In this document: piece after piece, positions 1 to 8,174 of the stretch
Layout of the letters: every line of letters starts with the position of its first letter
Numbering within the stretch: position 1 is the first letter of the stretch
DNA from: CAYNWK01 sp964400875
GTDB taxonomy: Bacteria; Chloroflexota; Anaerolineae; Anaerolineales; UBA4823
Reading direction: 5' to 3'
NCBI GenBank assembly: GCA_964400875.1
Contig: CAYNWK010000028.1
Span: 1-36,395, forward strand
Length of the DNA stretch: 36,395 nucleotides
Notes under the pieces: model-generated
The model's database searches: none
What the model was told of the DNA's origin: nothing
The model's input: only the letters and a program-made list of their open reading frames with translations
Made by a program: the position numbers and the translations under genes

Positions 1-18
1 AGGAACGCTGTCGTTCCT
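1..18 (-). terminator. Hairpin at window edge, possible end of the ABC importer operon
   Basis: The two arms AGGAACG (1-7) and CGTTCCT (12-18) are perfectly complementary around a 4-nt loop. The hairpin lies 17 nt beyond the stop codon of the last minus-strand ABC gene, where an intrinsic terminator would be expected. Any U-tract would fall outside the window, so terminator function is inferred from position and stem only. Confidence 0.45.
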
Positions 19-35
19 AGGTTCTGGCCACCTGA

Positions 36-998
36 TTAAGAACCCAAACGGATGCGCGGGTTCAGCACGGCGTAGAGCAGGTCGGCAGTCAGGTTTGCCA
101 GGGCGAAGCCGAGCACGGTGATCATGGTGACGGCCTGCAGCATGGGCAGGTCGCGGCGGTCGATCGCAAAAACCAGCAATCGCCCCAAGCCCGGATAGTT
201 AAATACGTTCTCAATGACCACCAAACCACTGATCAACCAGCCGAAACTGATGGCGATCACGGTGATGGTCGGCAGCAGGGCGTTGCGCAGCACGTGTTTG
301 ACCACCACCGTGCTCCACGGCAGACCTTTGAGCACCGCGGTGCGCACAAAGGGCCTTTTCAGCTCTTCGACCACACCTGCGCGGGTCAGGCGGGCGATGT
401 AGGCTAACAAAACGAGCGTGGCGGTCAGGGCTGGCAGGATCAACATGGGCAGCGCCTCGATAAAGCCAGTCCCGGGTCGGATCGAAGAGTTGGCTGGCAA
501 GGCCGGCAATCCCCACCGGTTGAATTGAAACGAGAAGATCTGGATCAAGACCACACCGGTGACAAACTCGGGCAGCCCCACCACCGAAAGGGAGAGCACG
601 CTGATCAAGTTATCGACGAACTTATTTTCATTGAGCCCGGCGATCACCCCTAACCCTACCGCCAGCGGGACGGAGATCAACATGGTGACCCCAGCGAGCA
701 TCAAAGAGTTGCCCACCCGCTCCATAACAGTCGGCAGGATCGGGGAATTCGTACTGTAGGATTGGCCCCAATCGCCGGTCAGGAAGTTTCCCAACCAACG
801 CAGATACTGCACCGGCAGAGGATCGTCCAGGCCAAGTCCCTGGCGGCATTCTACGATAGCGGCCTCGCCGACCTCGCGCCCCAGGATGATTCGGCAGACG
901 TCTCCAGGTAGCCATTGAGTCACCGAGAAAATGATCAACGAGGTGAGCACCACGGTCAGCAGTAAAAACCCCAAACGGCGCAGCAGGTAACGGTACAT
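36..998 (-). CDS. Oligopeptide/dipeptide ABC transporter permease, DppB/OppB type
   Basis: A 320-residue inner-membrane permease of the binding-protein-dependent family. The start MYRYLLRRLGFLLLTVV and the following LPGD segment are typical of DppB/OppB/GsiC proteins: one N-terminal membrane helix, a periplasmic loop, then a core of about five helices. The ATPase-coupling EAA-type loop is visible near ALKGLPWSTVVVKHVLRNA (about residues 220-240). It pairs with the DppC-like permease to form the channel. The start is supported by a GGCGGAG Shine-Dalgarno that overlaps the stop of the upstream ATPase gene, so the two are translationally linked. It is the last gene of a four-gene operon. The substrate cannot be assigned from the permease; peptides, nickel chelates, glutathione or opines are all possible in this family. 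Confidence 0.93.
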   Translation of the reverse strand: MYRYLLRRLGFLLLTVVLTSLIIFSVTQWLPGDVCRIILGREVGEAAIVECRQGLGLDDPLPVQYLRWLGNFLTGDWGQSYSTNSPILPTVMERVGNSLMLAGVTMLISVPLAVGLGVIAGLNENKFVDNLISVLSLSVVGLPEFVTGVVLIQIFSFQFNRWGLPALPANSSIRPGTGFIEALPMLILPALTATLVLLAYIARLTRAGVVEELKRPFVRTAVLKGLPWSTVVVKHVLRNALLPTITVIAISFGWLISGLVVIENVFNYPGLGRLLVFAIDRRDLPMLQAVTMITVLGFALANLTADLLYAVLNPRIRLGS

Positions 999-1003
999 GG
1001 CGA

Positions 1004-3109
1004 TTACTCCGCCTTCTCCATGGAAAAGACCCGCTCCTGAGCCGCTTTAAGCTCGTCTACAGGAATATGGCAGTAATAACGCTTACCGGTGGTTTCATCC
1101 ACCCGCCAGGGGGGGATCTCCTCAACGCAAATATCACCCAGGAAGCGCGGGCAGCGGGTATGGAAAGGACAGCCTGAAGGAATGTCCGTTGGACTGGGGA
1201 TCTCTCCTTCCAGACGGATCTGCTTCTGATCGGCGGCTGGATCCGCCAGCGGTATGGCAGAGAGCAGCGCCTCAGTATAAGGATGGTACGGGGGCTCGAA
1301 CAGATCCTGTGAGGCGGCGACCTCCATCAACTGGCCCAGGTAGATCACGGCGATCGTATCCGCCAGGTACCCCACGACAGCCAGGTTATGCGATATAAAC
1401 AACAAACTGCTTTGATGCTCGACTTGTAAATTGTTGAGCAAGTTTAAGATCGAAGCCTGTACGGAGACGTCAAGGGAGGTGACCGGCTCGTCGGCGATCA
1501 AAAGGTCCGGGTTGGAGGCGAAAGCCCGGGCGACTGCGACTCGCTGTTTCTCCCCGCCGCTGAGCTGTCCGGGCATGCGGCTGGCGTAGCTGGCCGGCAA
1601 ACTGACCGATTGGAGCAGCTGCTCCACTCGGCGATCAGCCTCGCCGGCAGACATCCCCAACAACCTGACGAAGGGCCGGCGCAGTGACTCCCCAATAGTG
1701 AAATAAGGATTGAGGGCTTCCTCGGGATTCTGGAAGATCATCTGCATGTGGCGCAGCGTATCCAGGTCGCGCTTGGACAGATCGGCTGGCAAGGACATGG
1801 AAAGCAAATCGATGCGGCCATCCGTTTTGACCTCCAATCCGGTGATCGCACGGGCAATCGTGGTCTTGCCGCTGCCGCTTTCCCCTACCAATCCGAGCGT
1901 CTTGCCGCGTTTGATCTCCAGGCTGACGCCATCCACAGCGCGCACCACCTGCGGCTCTCCACCCCGCAAGATCTCGTCCAGGGAGCGGTTGATCGGAAAA
2001 TGGACGTCAAGGTCTTCCAGATCCAGGACCAGCGGGCTTCCGCCAGGTTCTTCGCCGCCCTCTATGCCGACTCGAACTTGTTCACTGGCCGGTTGTTTGG
2101 CGTTGACCTCCCCTCGCTGGATCTCCTCCCACCGATGGCAGCGAGTGCGCCGGGAAGGGTCGGGTTCGTAGAGCGGCGGGCGCTGCTCGCAGATCTCCAC
2201 CGCCAGCGGGCAGCGGGAAACGAAGACACAGCCCAAAGACCGATCGCCCAATGGCGGGATCTGGCCCTGGATGGCGCGCAGCTGTACCTGGGACTTTAAC
2301 TCTCCCAGGCGCGGCACGCTGTCGAGCAGACCTCGGGTATAGGGGTGCAAGGGTTGGGAATACAAATCTGCCGTGGCTGCGTCCTCGACCAACTCGCCGG
2401 CATACAATACCGCGACGCGATCGCAAACCTGGGCTACGACGCCCAGGTTGTGGGTGACGTACAGAGCTGCCGTCCGGCGGCCCTGGATGAGCTCTTTGAC
2501 CAGATCGAGGATCACTGCCTGCGTGGTGACGTCCAGGCTGGTTGTAGGTTCATCTAAAACCAGCAGCGCTGGTTCGGAGCTCAAGGCCATGGCAATCATC
2601 ACGCGCTGCTGCATTCCACCGCTGATCTGGTGCGGGTAGTTCTGGACGACGCGTTCTGGGTCAGCGATGTGCACCATCTCCAGAAGTTCAACTGCCCGGC
2701 TACGGGCTTTCACAGCGCTCATTTCCTGGTGGAAGCGCAGGGTCTCGGCGATCTGTTCGCCGATACGGATGGAAGGGTTGAGCGAGGACTGGGGGTTTTG
2801 GGGCACCATGGTGATCTGCTTGCCCCAGACCTGGCGCATCTCGCCTTTGCTGAGCGCCAGCAGATCACGACCCTGGAGAAGAATACTACCACTCCGCACG
2901 GATCCATTTTCGCCTAAATAGCGCATGATAGCGAGGACCAGGGTGGTTTTCCCGGAGCCGCTTTCCCCCACCAGGCCGTAAGTCTCGCCGGAGCGGATCT
3001 GCAGGGTCGCCTCCCGTACAGCCAGCAGCCAATCTCCGCCCTGGCGATAAGCAACGGACAGGTTCTCGATTTCCAAGATGGGGGGTTCAGGTTGCGTCTG
3101 GGAGGTCAT
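1004..3109 (-). CDS. Fused two-domain ABC transporter ATPase (DppD-DppF fusion)
   Basis: A 701-residue cytoplasmic protein with two complete nucleotide-binding domains. Domain 1 (about residues 10-265) has Walker A GESGSGKTT, signature SGGMQQR and Walker B LLVLDEPT. Domain 2 (about 365-620) has Walker A GESGSGKTT, signature LSGGEKQR and Walker B LLIADEPV. Each domain is followed by the Cys-containing oligopeptide-ABC C-terminal extension (CVFVSRCPLA and CPFHTRCPRF), which binds a [4Fe-4S] cluster in some DppD/OppD proteins. Most systems encode DppD and DppF separately; here they are one chain, as in GsiA/YliA. The gene lies 15 nt after the DppC-like permease gene and 5 nt before the DppB-like gene. 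It powers import by ATP hydrolysis. Substrate is unknown. Confidence 0.95.
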   Translation of the reverse strand: MTSQTQPEPPILEIENLSVAYRQGGDWLLAVREATLQIRSGETYGLVGESGSGKTTLVLAIMRYLGENGSVRSGSILLQGRDLLALSKGEMRQVWGKQITMVPQNPQSSLNPSIRIGEQIAETLRFHQEMSAVKARSRAVELLEMVHIADPERVVQNYPHQISGGMQQRVMIAMALSSEPALLVLDEPTTSLDVTTQAVILDLVKELIQGRRTAALYVTHNLGVVAQVCDRVAVLYAGELVEDAATADLYSQPLHPYTRGLLDSVPRLGELKSQVQLRAIQGQIPPLGDRSLGCVFVSRCPLAVEICEQRPPLYEPDPSRRTRCHRWEEIQRGEVNAKQPASEQVRVGIEGGEEPGGSPLVLDLEDLDVHFPINRSLDEILRGGEPQVVRAVDGVSLEIKRGKTLGLVGESGSGKTTIARAITGLEVKTDGRIDLLSMSLPADLSKRDLDTLRHMQMIFQNPEEALNPYFTIGESLRRPFVRLLGMSAGEADRRVEQLLQSVSLPASYASRMPGQLSGGEKQRVAVARAFASNPDLLIADEPVTSLDVSVQASILNLLNNLQVEHQSSLLFISHNLAVVGYLADTIAVIYLGQLMEVAASQDLFEPPYHPYTEALLSAIPLADPAADQKQIRLEGEIPSPTDIPSGCPFHTRCPRFLGDICVEEIPPWRVDETTGKRYYCHIPVDELKAAQERVFSMEKAE

Positions 3110-3124
3110 TGAGAGCGCCGGAGT

Positions 3125-4030
3125 TTAAATGCTTTCGCTGCTGGTGGCTTGCAGCACGCGCTTGAGGCCATCGGCCATTAAATTGACGCCGATGACCACG
3201 ATTGATATGGCGGCAGCAGGAAAATACAGCGCCCAGGGGGTCTGGCTTACCGCGACGCGGGCTTCTTTGACCATCAAACCCCAGTTCGGACTGGGGGGCT
3301 GCACGCCTACGCCCAGGAAACCCAGCGAGGCGACGAGGAAGATGGCGTAGGAAAACCGCAAGGCCGCCTCGACGGTCAGGGCGGGCAGCGCGGTGAGCAA
3401 AATCTCACGGAATAGGATCCAGGTCAGGGATTCACCCTGCAGGCGGGCGGCTTCGATGAATCCTTTGGACTTGACAGAAAGCACCACGCTGCGCACGACA
3501 CGGGCGACGATGGGCGTGTACACGACGGTGATCACGATCAACACGCTGCTCTCGGTGCGGCCCAAGGTGCCCAACAGCAGCAGCGCAAGGAGCAGCGCAG
3601 GCAAGGACAACAAGCTGTCGAAAAAGCGCATGATCACTTCATCAACCCAACCGCCCAGGTAACCGCTGATCAGGCCGAAGAAAGTCCCGGCGATGACCGC
3701 CAGAAGCGTACCAACGCCGGTCAGCAGCAGGATCTCGCGCGCGCCGTGCAGCACGCGGCTGAAGACATCCCGGCCTAAAGTATCCGTGCCGAAGAGATGA
3801 GACGGCGAGGGTCCCTGGCGGGCGTCCAGGGCAATTTGCTGGTTGAGGCCGTACGGCGCAACCAAAGGCCCGAAGAGCGCCAGGAAAACAAACAAGAGGA
3901 AGATTGAAGTACCCACCGCCGATGCAGGTTTACCATAGAGCTGGCGAAGGGTAAGTAGAAAGCGCCGCCCCCGGCCGGGGGCGGCGCCGGTTGGTATTCT
4001 CTGGGTACCGCTGGCAGTACCTGAGGTCAT
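3125..4030 (-). CDS. Oligopeptide/dipeptide ABC transporter permease, DppC/OppC type
   Basis: A 301-residue inner-membrane permease. The N-terminal cytoplasmic tail (about 35 residues, rich in G, A and R) is followed by a first helix SIFLLFVFLALFGPLVAPY. The HLFGTDTLGRDVFSRV block after it is diagnostic for DppC/OppC permeases. Four to five further helices follow, and the EAA-type coupling segment is near EAARLQGESLTWILFREI. It starts 7 nt after the stop of the binding-protein gene. Codons 15-23 lie inside a perfect 26-bp palindrome (3962-3987), so the start of this mRNA segment should fold into a very stable hairpin. That could lower permease output relative to the binding protein. Substrate is not deducible from this subunit. 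Confidence 0.94.
   Translation of the reverse strand: MTSGTASGTQRIPTGAAPGRGRRFLLTLRQLYGKPASAVGTSIFLLFVFLALFGPLVAPYGLNQQIALDARQGPSPSHLFGTDTLGRDVFSRVLHGAREILLLTGVGTLLAVIAGTFFGLISGYLGGWVDEVIMRFFDSLLSLPALLLALLLLGTLGRTESSVLIVITVVYTPIVARVVRSVVLSVKSKGFIEAARLQGESLTWILFREILLTALPALTVEAALRFSYAIFLVASLGFLGVGVQPPSPNWGLMVKEARVAVSQTPWALYFPAAAISIVVIGVNLMADGLKRVLQATSSESI
3962..3987. repeat. Perfect 26-bp GC-only palindrome inside the start of the DppC-like gene
   Basis: Each 13-base half is the exact reverse complement of the other, centred on GGCC at 3973-3976, and every base is G or C. It lies about 43 nt into the DppC-like coding sequence on the minus strand, just after the binding-protein gene. In mRNA it would form an approximately 11-bp stem with a GGCC loop. 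Hairpins between binding-protein and permease genes often raise the binding-protein to permease ratio. That role here is inferred. Confidence 0.7.
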
Positions 4031-4037
4031 CCCAGGA

Positions 4038-5717
4038 TTACTGCCCCAGGGTCACTTCGCGGAAGTCTGTGCGTCCGGCAAAGGCCTTGAGTTGGAAGTT
4101 TTCGTACTGGTCGTTGATGGCGGCAAATTGGGCGAAGAAGTAAGGAATGATCACCGGACCGCGCTCAATCAGGATGCGCTGAATTTCACGGTAGGCGTCG
4201 ATGCGCTCCTGATCGTCCAAGGTCGTGCCGGCAGTTTCCACCAGCTGGTCGAACTCTTCATCACACCAGTGGGCTTCGTTCCAGACTGCGTCACAGGTGA
4301 GCATCACGTCCAGGTAAAACTGGGGGTAGGGACGCGAACCCCAACCGGTGATACCCAGATCGACATCCAGCCAACCGTTCTCGCCGTAATAAACGCTCTC
4401 CGGCTCGACGCTCAGCTCGACGTTGATGCCGGCTTCGGCCCACTGGCTTTGCAGGGCAGCAGCCAGGTCCGGGCGTCCACCGGTGTCGGGGACGTGCAAT
4501 GTGAGATCGAGGCCATTTTCATAACCGGCATCGGCAAGCAGCTGCCTAGCCTGGTCTACGTCTCTTTCGGGCAGCGGGAAGTCTTCTGTGTAGTATTGGG
4601 TGTACAGCGGGCCGATTGGGCTATCGCGCCCGACAGCGCCGTAGCCCTGCTGAACGAGCTGGAAGATCGCCTGGCGATCGGTCGCCAGCTTCATCGCCTG
4701 GATCACGTTGGGGTCGTTCCCGGGAGCGCGATCGGCGCGCAGACGTACGAGATCGAAACCGTTGGTGGGAATATCGATTGTTATGATCCCCGGCTCACCC
4801 TGCAAGCTGGTGAACAGCGAGGTCGCCATGCGTAAGACCAGGTCGACCTCGCCGCTGCGCAGCGCGTTTACGGCAGCCACCTCATCATTGAAGAAGATGA
4901 TCTCCAGGGTTGCCAGGTGAGGCTCACCCTCAACAAAGTAATCCGGGTTGGCTTCCATGGAGATGCGATCCTCAGGACTGTATTCCACCACCCGGAAAGG
5001 TCCCGTCCCATTAAACCCGGCCAGGTCGTCCTGGGCGCCAAATGATTCGGTTCCAGCTTTGACCATCAAGGCGTGATTATCGCTCAAGTCGTATAAGAAA
5101 AATGGGTTTGGTTTTTCGAGGGTGAAAGTGACTTCCAGATCCCCGCTGGCTTCGATGCTGGTGATATTGCTGTACAGCTCGGCGGTAGGTAGTTCCAGGG
5201 AAGGATCTCGCAGCCGGTCGTAAGTCCAAACAACATCTTCGGCGGTGAAGGGGCTGCCATCGTGGAAGGTAACGCCGTCAGCCAGCTGGAAGACATAAGT
5301 CAAGCCATCGTCGCTGACCTGCCAATCAGTCGCCAGCCTAGGGATCACGTTCGAATCTGGGTCTATATCGACCAGGTAATCATAGACGTGATTGGCGACC
5401 AGGATCTCGCTGTCCGAGGAGATAAAAGCCGGATCGGTCTGGACGATGGGCTGCATGGATACACGCAAGCTCCCTTCAGCCATCATCTCAGGCTCGGCGG
5501 TGGCTGCCTCGGTCGGTTCTGCCATCGCTTCGGTTGGCTCTTCCCCTTGGGCGGGTTCTTCTGTCATAGCCAGTTCGCTTGTGGGTGCAGCTGCTTCCGT
5601 AGTCGGCGTTGGGGAAGTTGCAGCTCCCGCACAGGCTTGCAAAAGCATGGCGAAGACGACCAGCAAGATCAACAGGCTGTACGTCTTTCCTCTGCCTCGC
5701 TGAAAGATGGATTTCAT
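4038..5717 (-). CDS. Oligopeptide-type ABC transporter substrate-binding lipoprotein (SBP family 5)
   Basis: A 559-residue secreted lipoprotein. It has a basic N-terminus, a hydrophobic helix and a lipobox LLQAC at about residues 25-29, so it should be lipid-anchored at Cys29. A low-complexity linker rich in T, E, P and A (about 30-80) precedes the binding domain, typical of Chloroflexota and Gram-positive lipoproteins. The SBP family 5 pattern is clear: LATDWQVSDDGLTYVFQL, then VTFHDGSPFTAEDVVWTYD, and late in the chain RIDAYREIQRIL. It captures substrate outside the membrane and delivers it to the two permeases encoded just downstream. A Shine-Dalgarno AAGGAGAAG precedes the ATG. It is the first gene of the operon, with a promoter at 5843-5851. 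A methyltransferase and a molybdoenzyme lie upstream on the same strand, so an N-methylated or peptide-like substrate is conceivable but unproven. Confidence 0.94.
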   Translation of the reverse strand: MKSIFQRGRGKTYSLLILLVVFAMLLQACAGAATSPTPTTEAAAPTSELAMTEEPAQGEEPTEAMAEPTEAATAEPEMMAEGSLRVSMQPIVQTDPAFISSDSEILVANHVYDYLVDIDPDSNVIPRLATDWQVSDDGLTYVFQLADGVTFHDGSPFTAEDVVWTYDRLRDPSLELPTAELYSNITSIEASGDLEVTFTLEKPNPFFLYDLSDNHALMVKAGTESFGAQDDLAGFNGTGPFRVVEYSPEDRISMEANPDYFVEGEPHLATLEIIFFNDEVAAVNALRSGEVDLVLRMATSLFTSLQGEPGIITIDIPTNGFDLVRLRADRAPGNDPNVIQAMKLATDRQAIFQLVQQGYGAVGRDSPIGPLYTQYYTEDFPLPERDVDQARQLLADAGYENGLDLTLHVPDTGGRPDLAAALQSQWAEAGINVELSVEPESVYYGENGWLDVDLGITGWGSRPYPQFYLDVMLTCDAVWNEAHWCDEEFDQLVETAGTTLDDQERIDAYREIQRILIERGPVIIPYFFAQFAAINDQYENFQLKAFAGRTDFREVTLGQ

Positions 5718-5842
5718 TACTTCTTCTCCTTGATTGGGTTAGAGGTTTTACGCGGGGGTTCGGCGCCCGAGGTCTTGTTAACACCCCATTTGAAGGCGGC
5801 TCCCAGAGCTGTTAGAAGCTCTGAGGCGATAGGATCTTACCC

Positions 5843-5851
5843 ATTATAACA
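5843..5851 (-). promoter_or_regulatory. Extended -10 promoter for the ABC importer operon
   Basis: On the minus strand the sequence reads TGTTATAAT: a perfect TATAAT preceded by the TGn extended -10 element. No good -35 hexamer lies 16-18 nt upstream, as is usual for extended -10 promoters. It is about 126 nt upstream of the binding-protein ATG. Confidence 0.6.
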
Positions 5852-5995
5852 AGGTTTCAGGGAAGCTTACGGTAGAAGAGAGGACCTTAAACAGAGCAAG
5901 TGGAACAACCCTTCAACCTCAAGTCGATTGTTATAGGACTTACTAACTCGGGAAAGAGTTGGGGGTGGACGTGGAAGCAAGGCAGCGCCCCGTGA

Positions 5996-8170
5996 CTAAG
6001 ATCCGCGCTTGATGACCTCGCATAACAGAGACTTATACACCGGAAAACCGAGGATTTCCTCCCGGTTTTCAAAATCGGTGAGCTCGTTGACGTTGGCTTC
6101 CTGCCAGGCCTGGGGCCCGATCGGTCCCCCACCGCCCATATTGACCTCGACCACGCCTGGAACGATATCCTCCGAAACGCATGCCCAAAAAGGCGTCTTG
6201 CCGCGTGGTGATATCACGAAGACCGGGTCCCCATCAGCAATGCCGCGCGCAGCCGCATCTCGTGTGTGCATGGTGACAAGGGGTCTGGGCTGCTTTGACA
6301 CCAACCCGGGAATATTGAGGTGCTGTGAACGGAAGGCGGACTGGGTCCGCGCCCCGGAGTTGAACACCAGCGGGTAGCGCCTGGCGAGCTCCGGCGCGGC
6401 GATAGGCCCCTCGACAGGTTCGGTGTATTCGGGCAACGCCTGGTAGCCGCGGCTCCTTAACCATTCGGAAGCAAACTCGAATTTCCCGGTAGGCGTTTGA
6501 AAGCCAGGCTGCCCATCGCGCCCCAGCATCCCGCGCGCGTATTTGCGGAATTTCATCGGCGGGGGCTCGAAGGCCACGCCTTCCGGGTTGTCGCGCAGCA
6601 TCTCCAGCGTGATGCCGGTCCCTTCCAGGGCTGTGCGGATCATGGCTTCTTCGGTTTGGGGCCAAAGGTGCCCGTAACCCAAACGCTGGGCCAGCTCGGC
6701 GAAGATCAGGTAATCGTTGCGCGCCTCGCCCACAGGTTCGATCACCCTTCGGCGCAGCTGCACGTGACCATCATAGATCAGGTACGATTCGATCTCAAAC
6801 ATGGTCGTGGCGGGCAGGAGCAGATCGGCGTATTGGGAGTCTGCGGTAGGGAAGCGATTGACGATCACGAGGAAATCCAGCGCGGCGAGCGCCTTACGCC
6901 ACAAGTCCGGGTCAGGCCAGGAGGTGATCAGCGAGGCGCCGCTGACGATCAGGGAGCGTACCGGGTAAGGTTTCCCCTCCAGGATGGCTCGCGGCAGGGC
7001 TGCGGCATGGGCTTCGTTGCGAACCTCGTAATACAAGGGATATTCATCGGACCCGATAGGCGGACGGGCCGCTCGAGGCGGGTTCATCAGGATGCGATTC
7101 AGCATCAGGCGGCTGGGCATCTTGAAGAGCTTGCCGCCGCGGACATCCAGATGCCCGGCCAGTGCCTGCAGCGACCAGACCGCGCGAATAGCCTGCAACC
7201 CGGTGTTCGAGTATTCCAACCCGGTATACGTGAGGATCGAACAGCCTCGCGCCTGGCCAATGGCGCGAGCAAGGCTGCGGATACGTTCGGCAGGCACCCA
7301 GGTGATGGTTTCGACGCGCTCCGGTGAGAACTCCTGAGCGTACTCGCGCAAAGCCTCGAAGCCGTGGGTCCAGTTGGCGACGAATTCGTGGTCGTAGAGG
7401 TCTTCTTCAATCAACACGTTAATCAGGCTCAGGGCCAACGCGCCATCCGTGCCAGGGCGTATCCCAATCCACTCACCGCGGGTGGCCTTAACCGTCTCGG
7501 TGCGGCGGTGATCGATAACGAGGACTTGCGCCCCTCGACTTTGTGCTTCCTTGATGCTCCTCAGGTTTATCGGGGAAGAATCTGTCGCCGGGTTTTCGCC
7601 CCAAATCAAGACGAGATCGGCATTGGAGACGTCCTCCTCCATGTTGCGCAGGTACTCGCCGAAGCAAGCCCGGGAGGCGACCATGCCGTACGACACATAA
7701 CATAAAGAGCCCACCCCGGTGGCGTTGGGCGAACCGAACGGAAAAAGCACAGCGTTGGCTGAAGACTCCGCCGGTCCCCGGGGAGCGAACATCTCGTTGA
7801 GCCCGAACTCGAAGTTCCCTCGTCCGGTATAGATGCTCAACGCTTCCGGTCCGTACGCCTCGGCCAACCGGCTGAACTCTGCCACCATCCATTCGTAAGC
7901 CTCGTCCCAGGTGATGCGCTCGAAACGACCCTCGCCGCGTTCGCCGACGCGGCGTTGGGGATAGAGCAGGCGGTCCTCGGAATAGACGATTTCTTTTGCG
8001 TGCATGCCGCGCGGGCACACCAAGCCTTGGGGATGATCTTTCAGAGGACTGAGGCGTTCGATCCTGCCATCTCTCAAGTGCACGCTCACCCCGCAACCGG
8101 CGGGACATACCCCGCACATGCTGATCACGACTTCGCTTGAACCGGAGTCCGATGCCGATTGGGAGACCAT
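5996..8170 (-). CDS. Molybdopterin-dependent oxidoreductase catalytic subunit with an N-terminal [4Fe-4S] site
   Basis: A 724-residue protein of the DMSO-reductase superfamily. The N-terminal cluster motif is intact: Cys19, Cys22, Cys26 and Cys52 (CGVCPAGC ... LVCPRG). The bis-MGD-binding signatures follow, including IWGENPATDSSP, VIDHRRTETVKATRG and the C-terminal molydopterin-dinucleotide-binding domain (MHTRDAAARGIADGDPVFV). The likely molybdenum or tungsten ligand is Cys157, in a GSLCYVSYG segment resembling polysulfide/thiosulfate-reductase-type chains. There is no in-frame TGA or Sec. There is no twin-arginine signal, so it should be cytoplasmic. No FeS or membrane-anchor partner subunit is encoded nearby. 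It begins 4 nt after the MttB-like gene, so the two are almost certainly co-transcribed. Electron donor and substrate are unknown; formate-dehydrogenase-like or sulfur-compound reductase activity is possible. Confidence 0.9.
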   Translation of the reverse strand: MVSQSASDSGSSEVVISMCGVCPAGCGVSVHLRDGRIERLSPLKDHPQGLVCPRGMHAKEIVYSEDRLLYPQRRVGERGEGRFERITWDEAYEWMVAEFSRLAEAYGPEALSIYTGRGNFEFGLNEMFAPRGPAESSANAVLFPFGSPNATGVGSLCYVSYGMVASRACFGEYLRNMEEDVSNADLVLIWGENPATDSSPINLRSIKEAQSRGAQVLVIDHRRTETVKATRGEWIGIRPGTDGALALSLINVLIEEDLYDHEFVANWTHGFEALREYAQEFSPERVETITWVPAERIRSLARAIGQARGCSILTYTGLEYSNTGLQAIRAVWSLQALAGHLDVRGGKLFKMPSRLMLNRILMNPPRAARPPIGSDEYPLYYEVRNEAHAAALPRAILEGKPYPVRSLIVSGASLITSWPDPDLWRKALAALDFLVIVNRFPTADSQYADLLLPATTMFEIESYLIYDGHVQLRRRVIEPVGEARNDYLIFAELAQRLGYGHLWPQTEEAMIRTALEGTGITLEMLRDNPEGVAFEPPPMKFRKYARGMLGRDGQPGFQTPTGKFEFASEWLRSRGYQALPEYTEPVEGPIAAPELARRYPLVFNSGARTQSAFRSQHLNIPGLVSKQPRPLVTMHTRDAAARGIADGDPVFVISPRGKTPFWACVSEDIVPGVVEVNMGGGGPIGPQAWQEANVNELTDFENREEILGFPVYKSLLCEVIKRGS

Positions 8171-8174
8171 GAAT

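Noticed and set aside
5941..5965. Terminator after the molybdoenzyme gene (AACTC/GAGTT)
   Set aside because: The stem is only 5 bp and no U-run follows.
5935..5995. Third copy or end of the MITE-like element (TAGGACTTAC at 5935-5944)
   Set aside because: Only one 8-bp end is present and no partner end occurs at 80-100 bp on either side. An 8-mer match is expected about once by chance in this window.
5996..8170. Selenocysteine in the molybdoenzyme
   Set aside because: There is no in-frame TGA. The likely metal ligand is a Cys codon.
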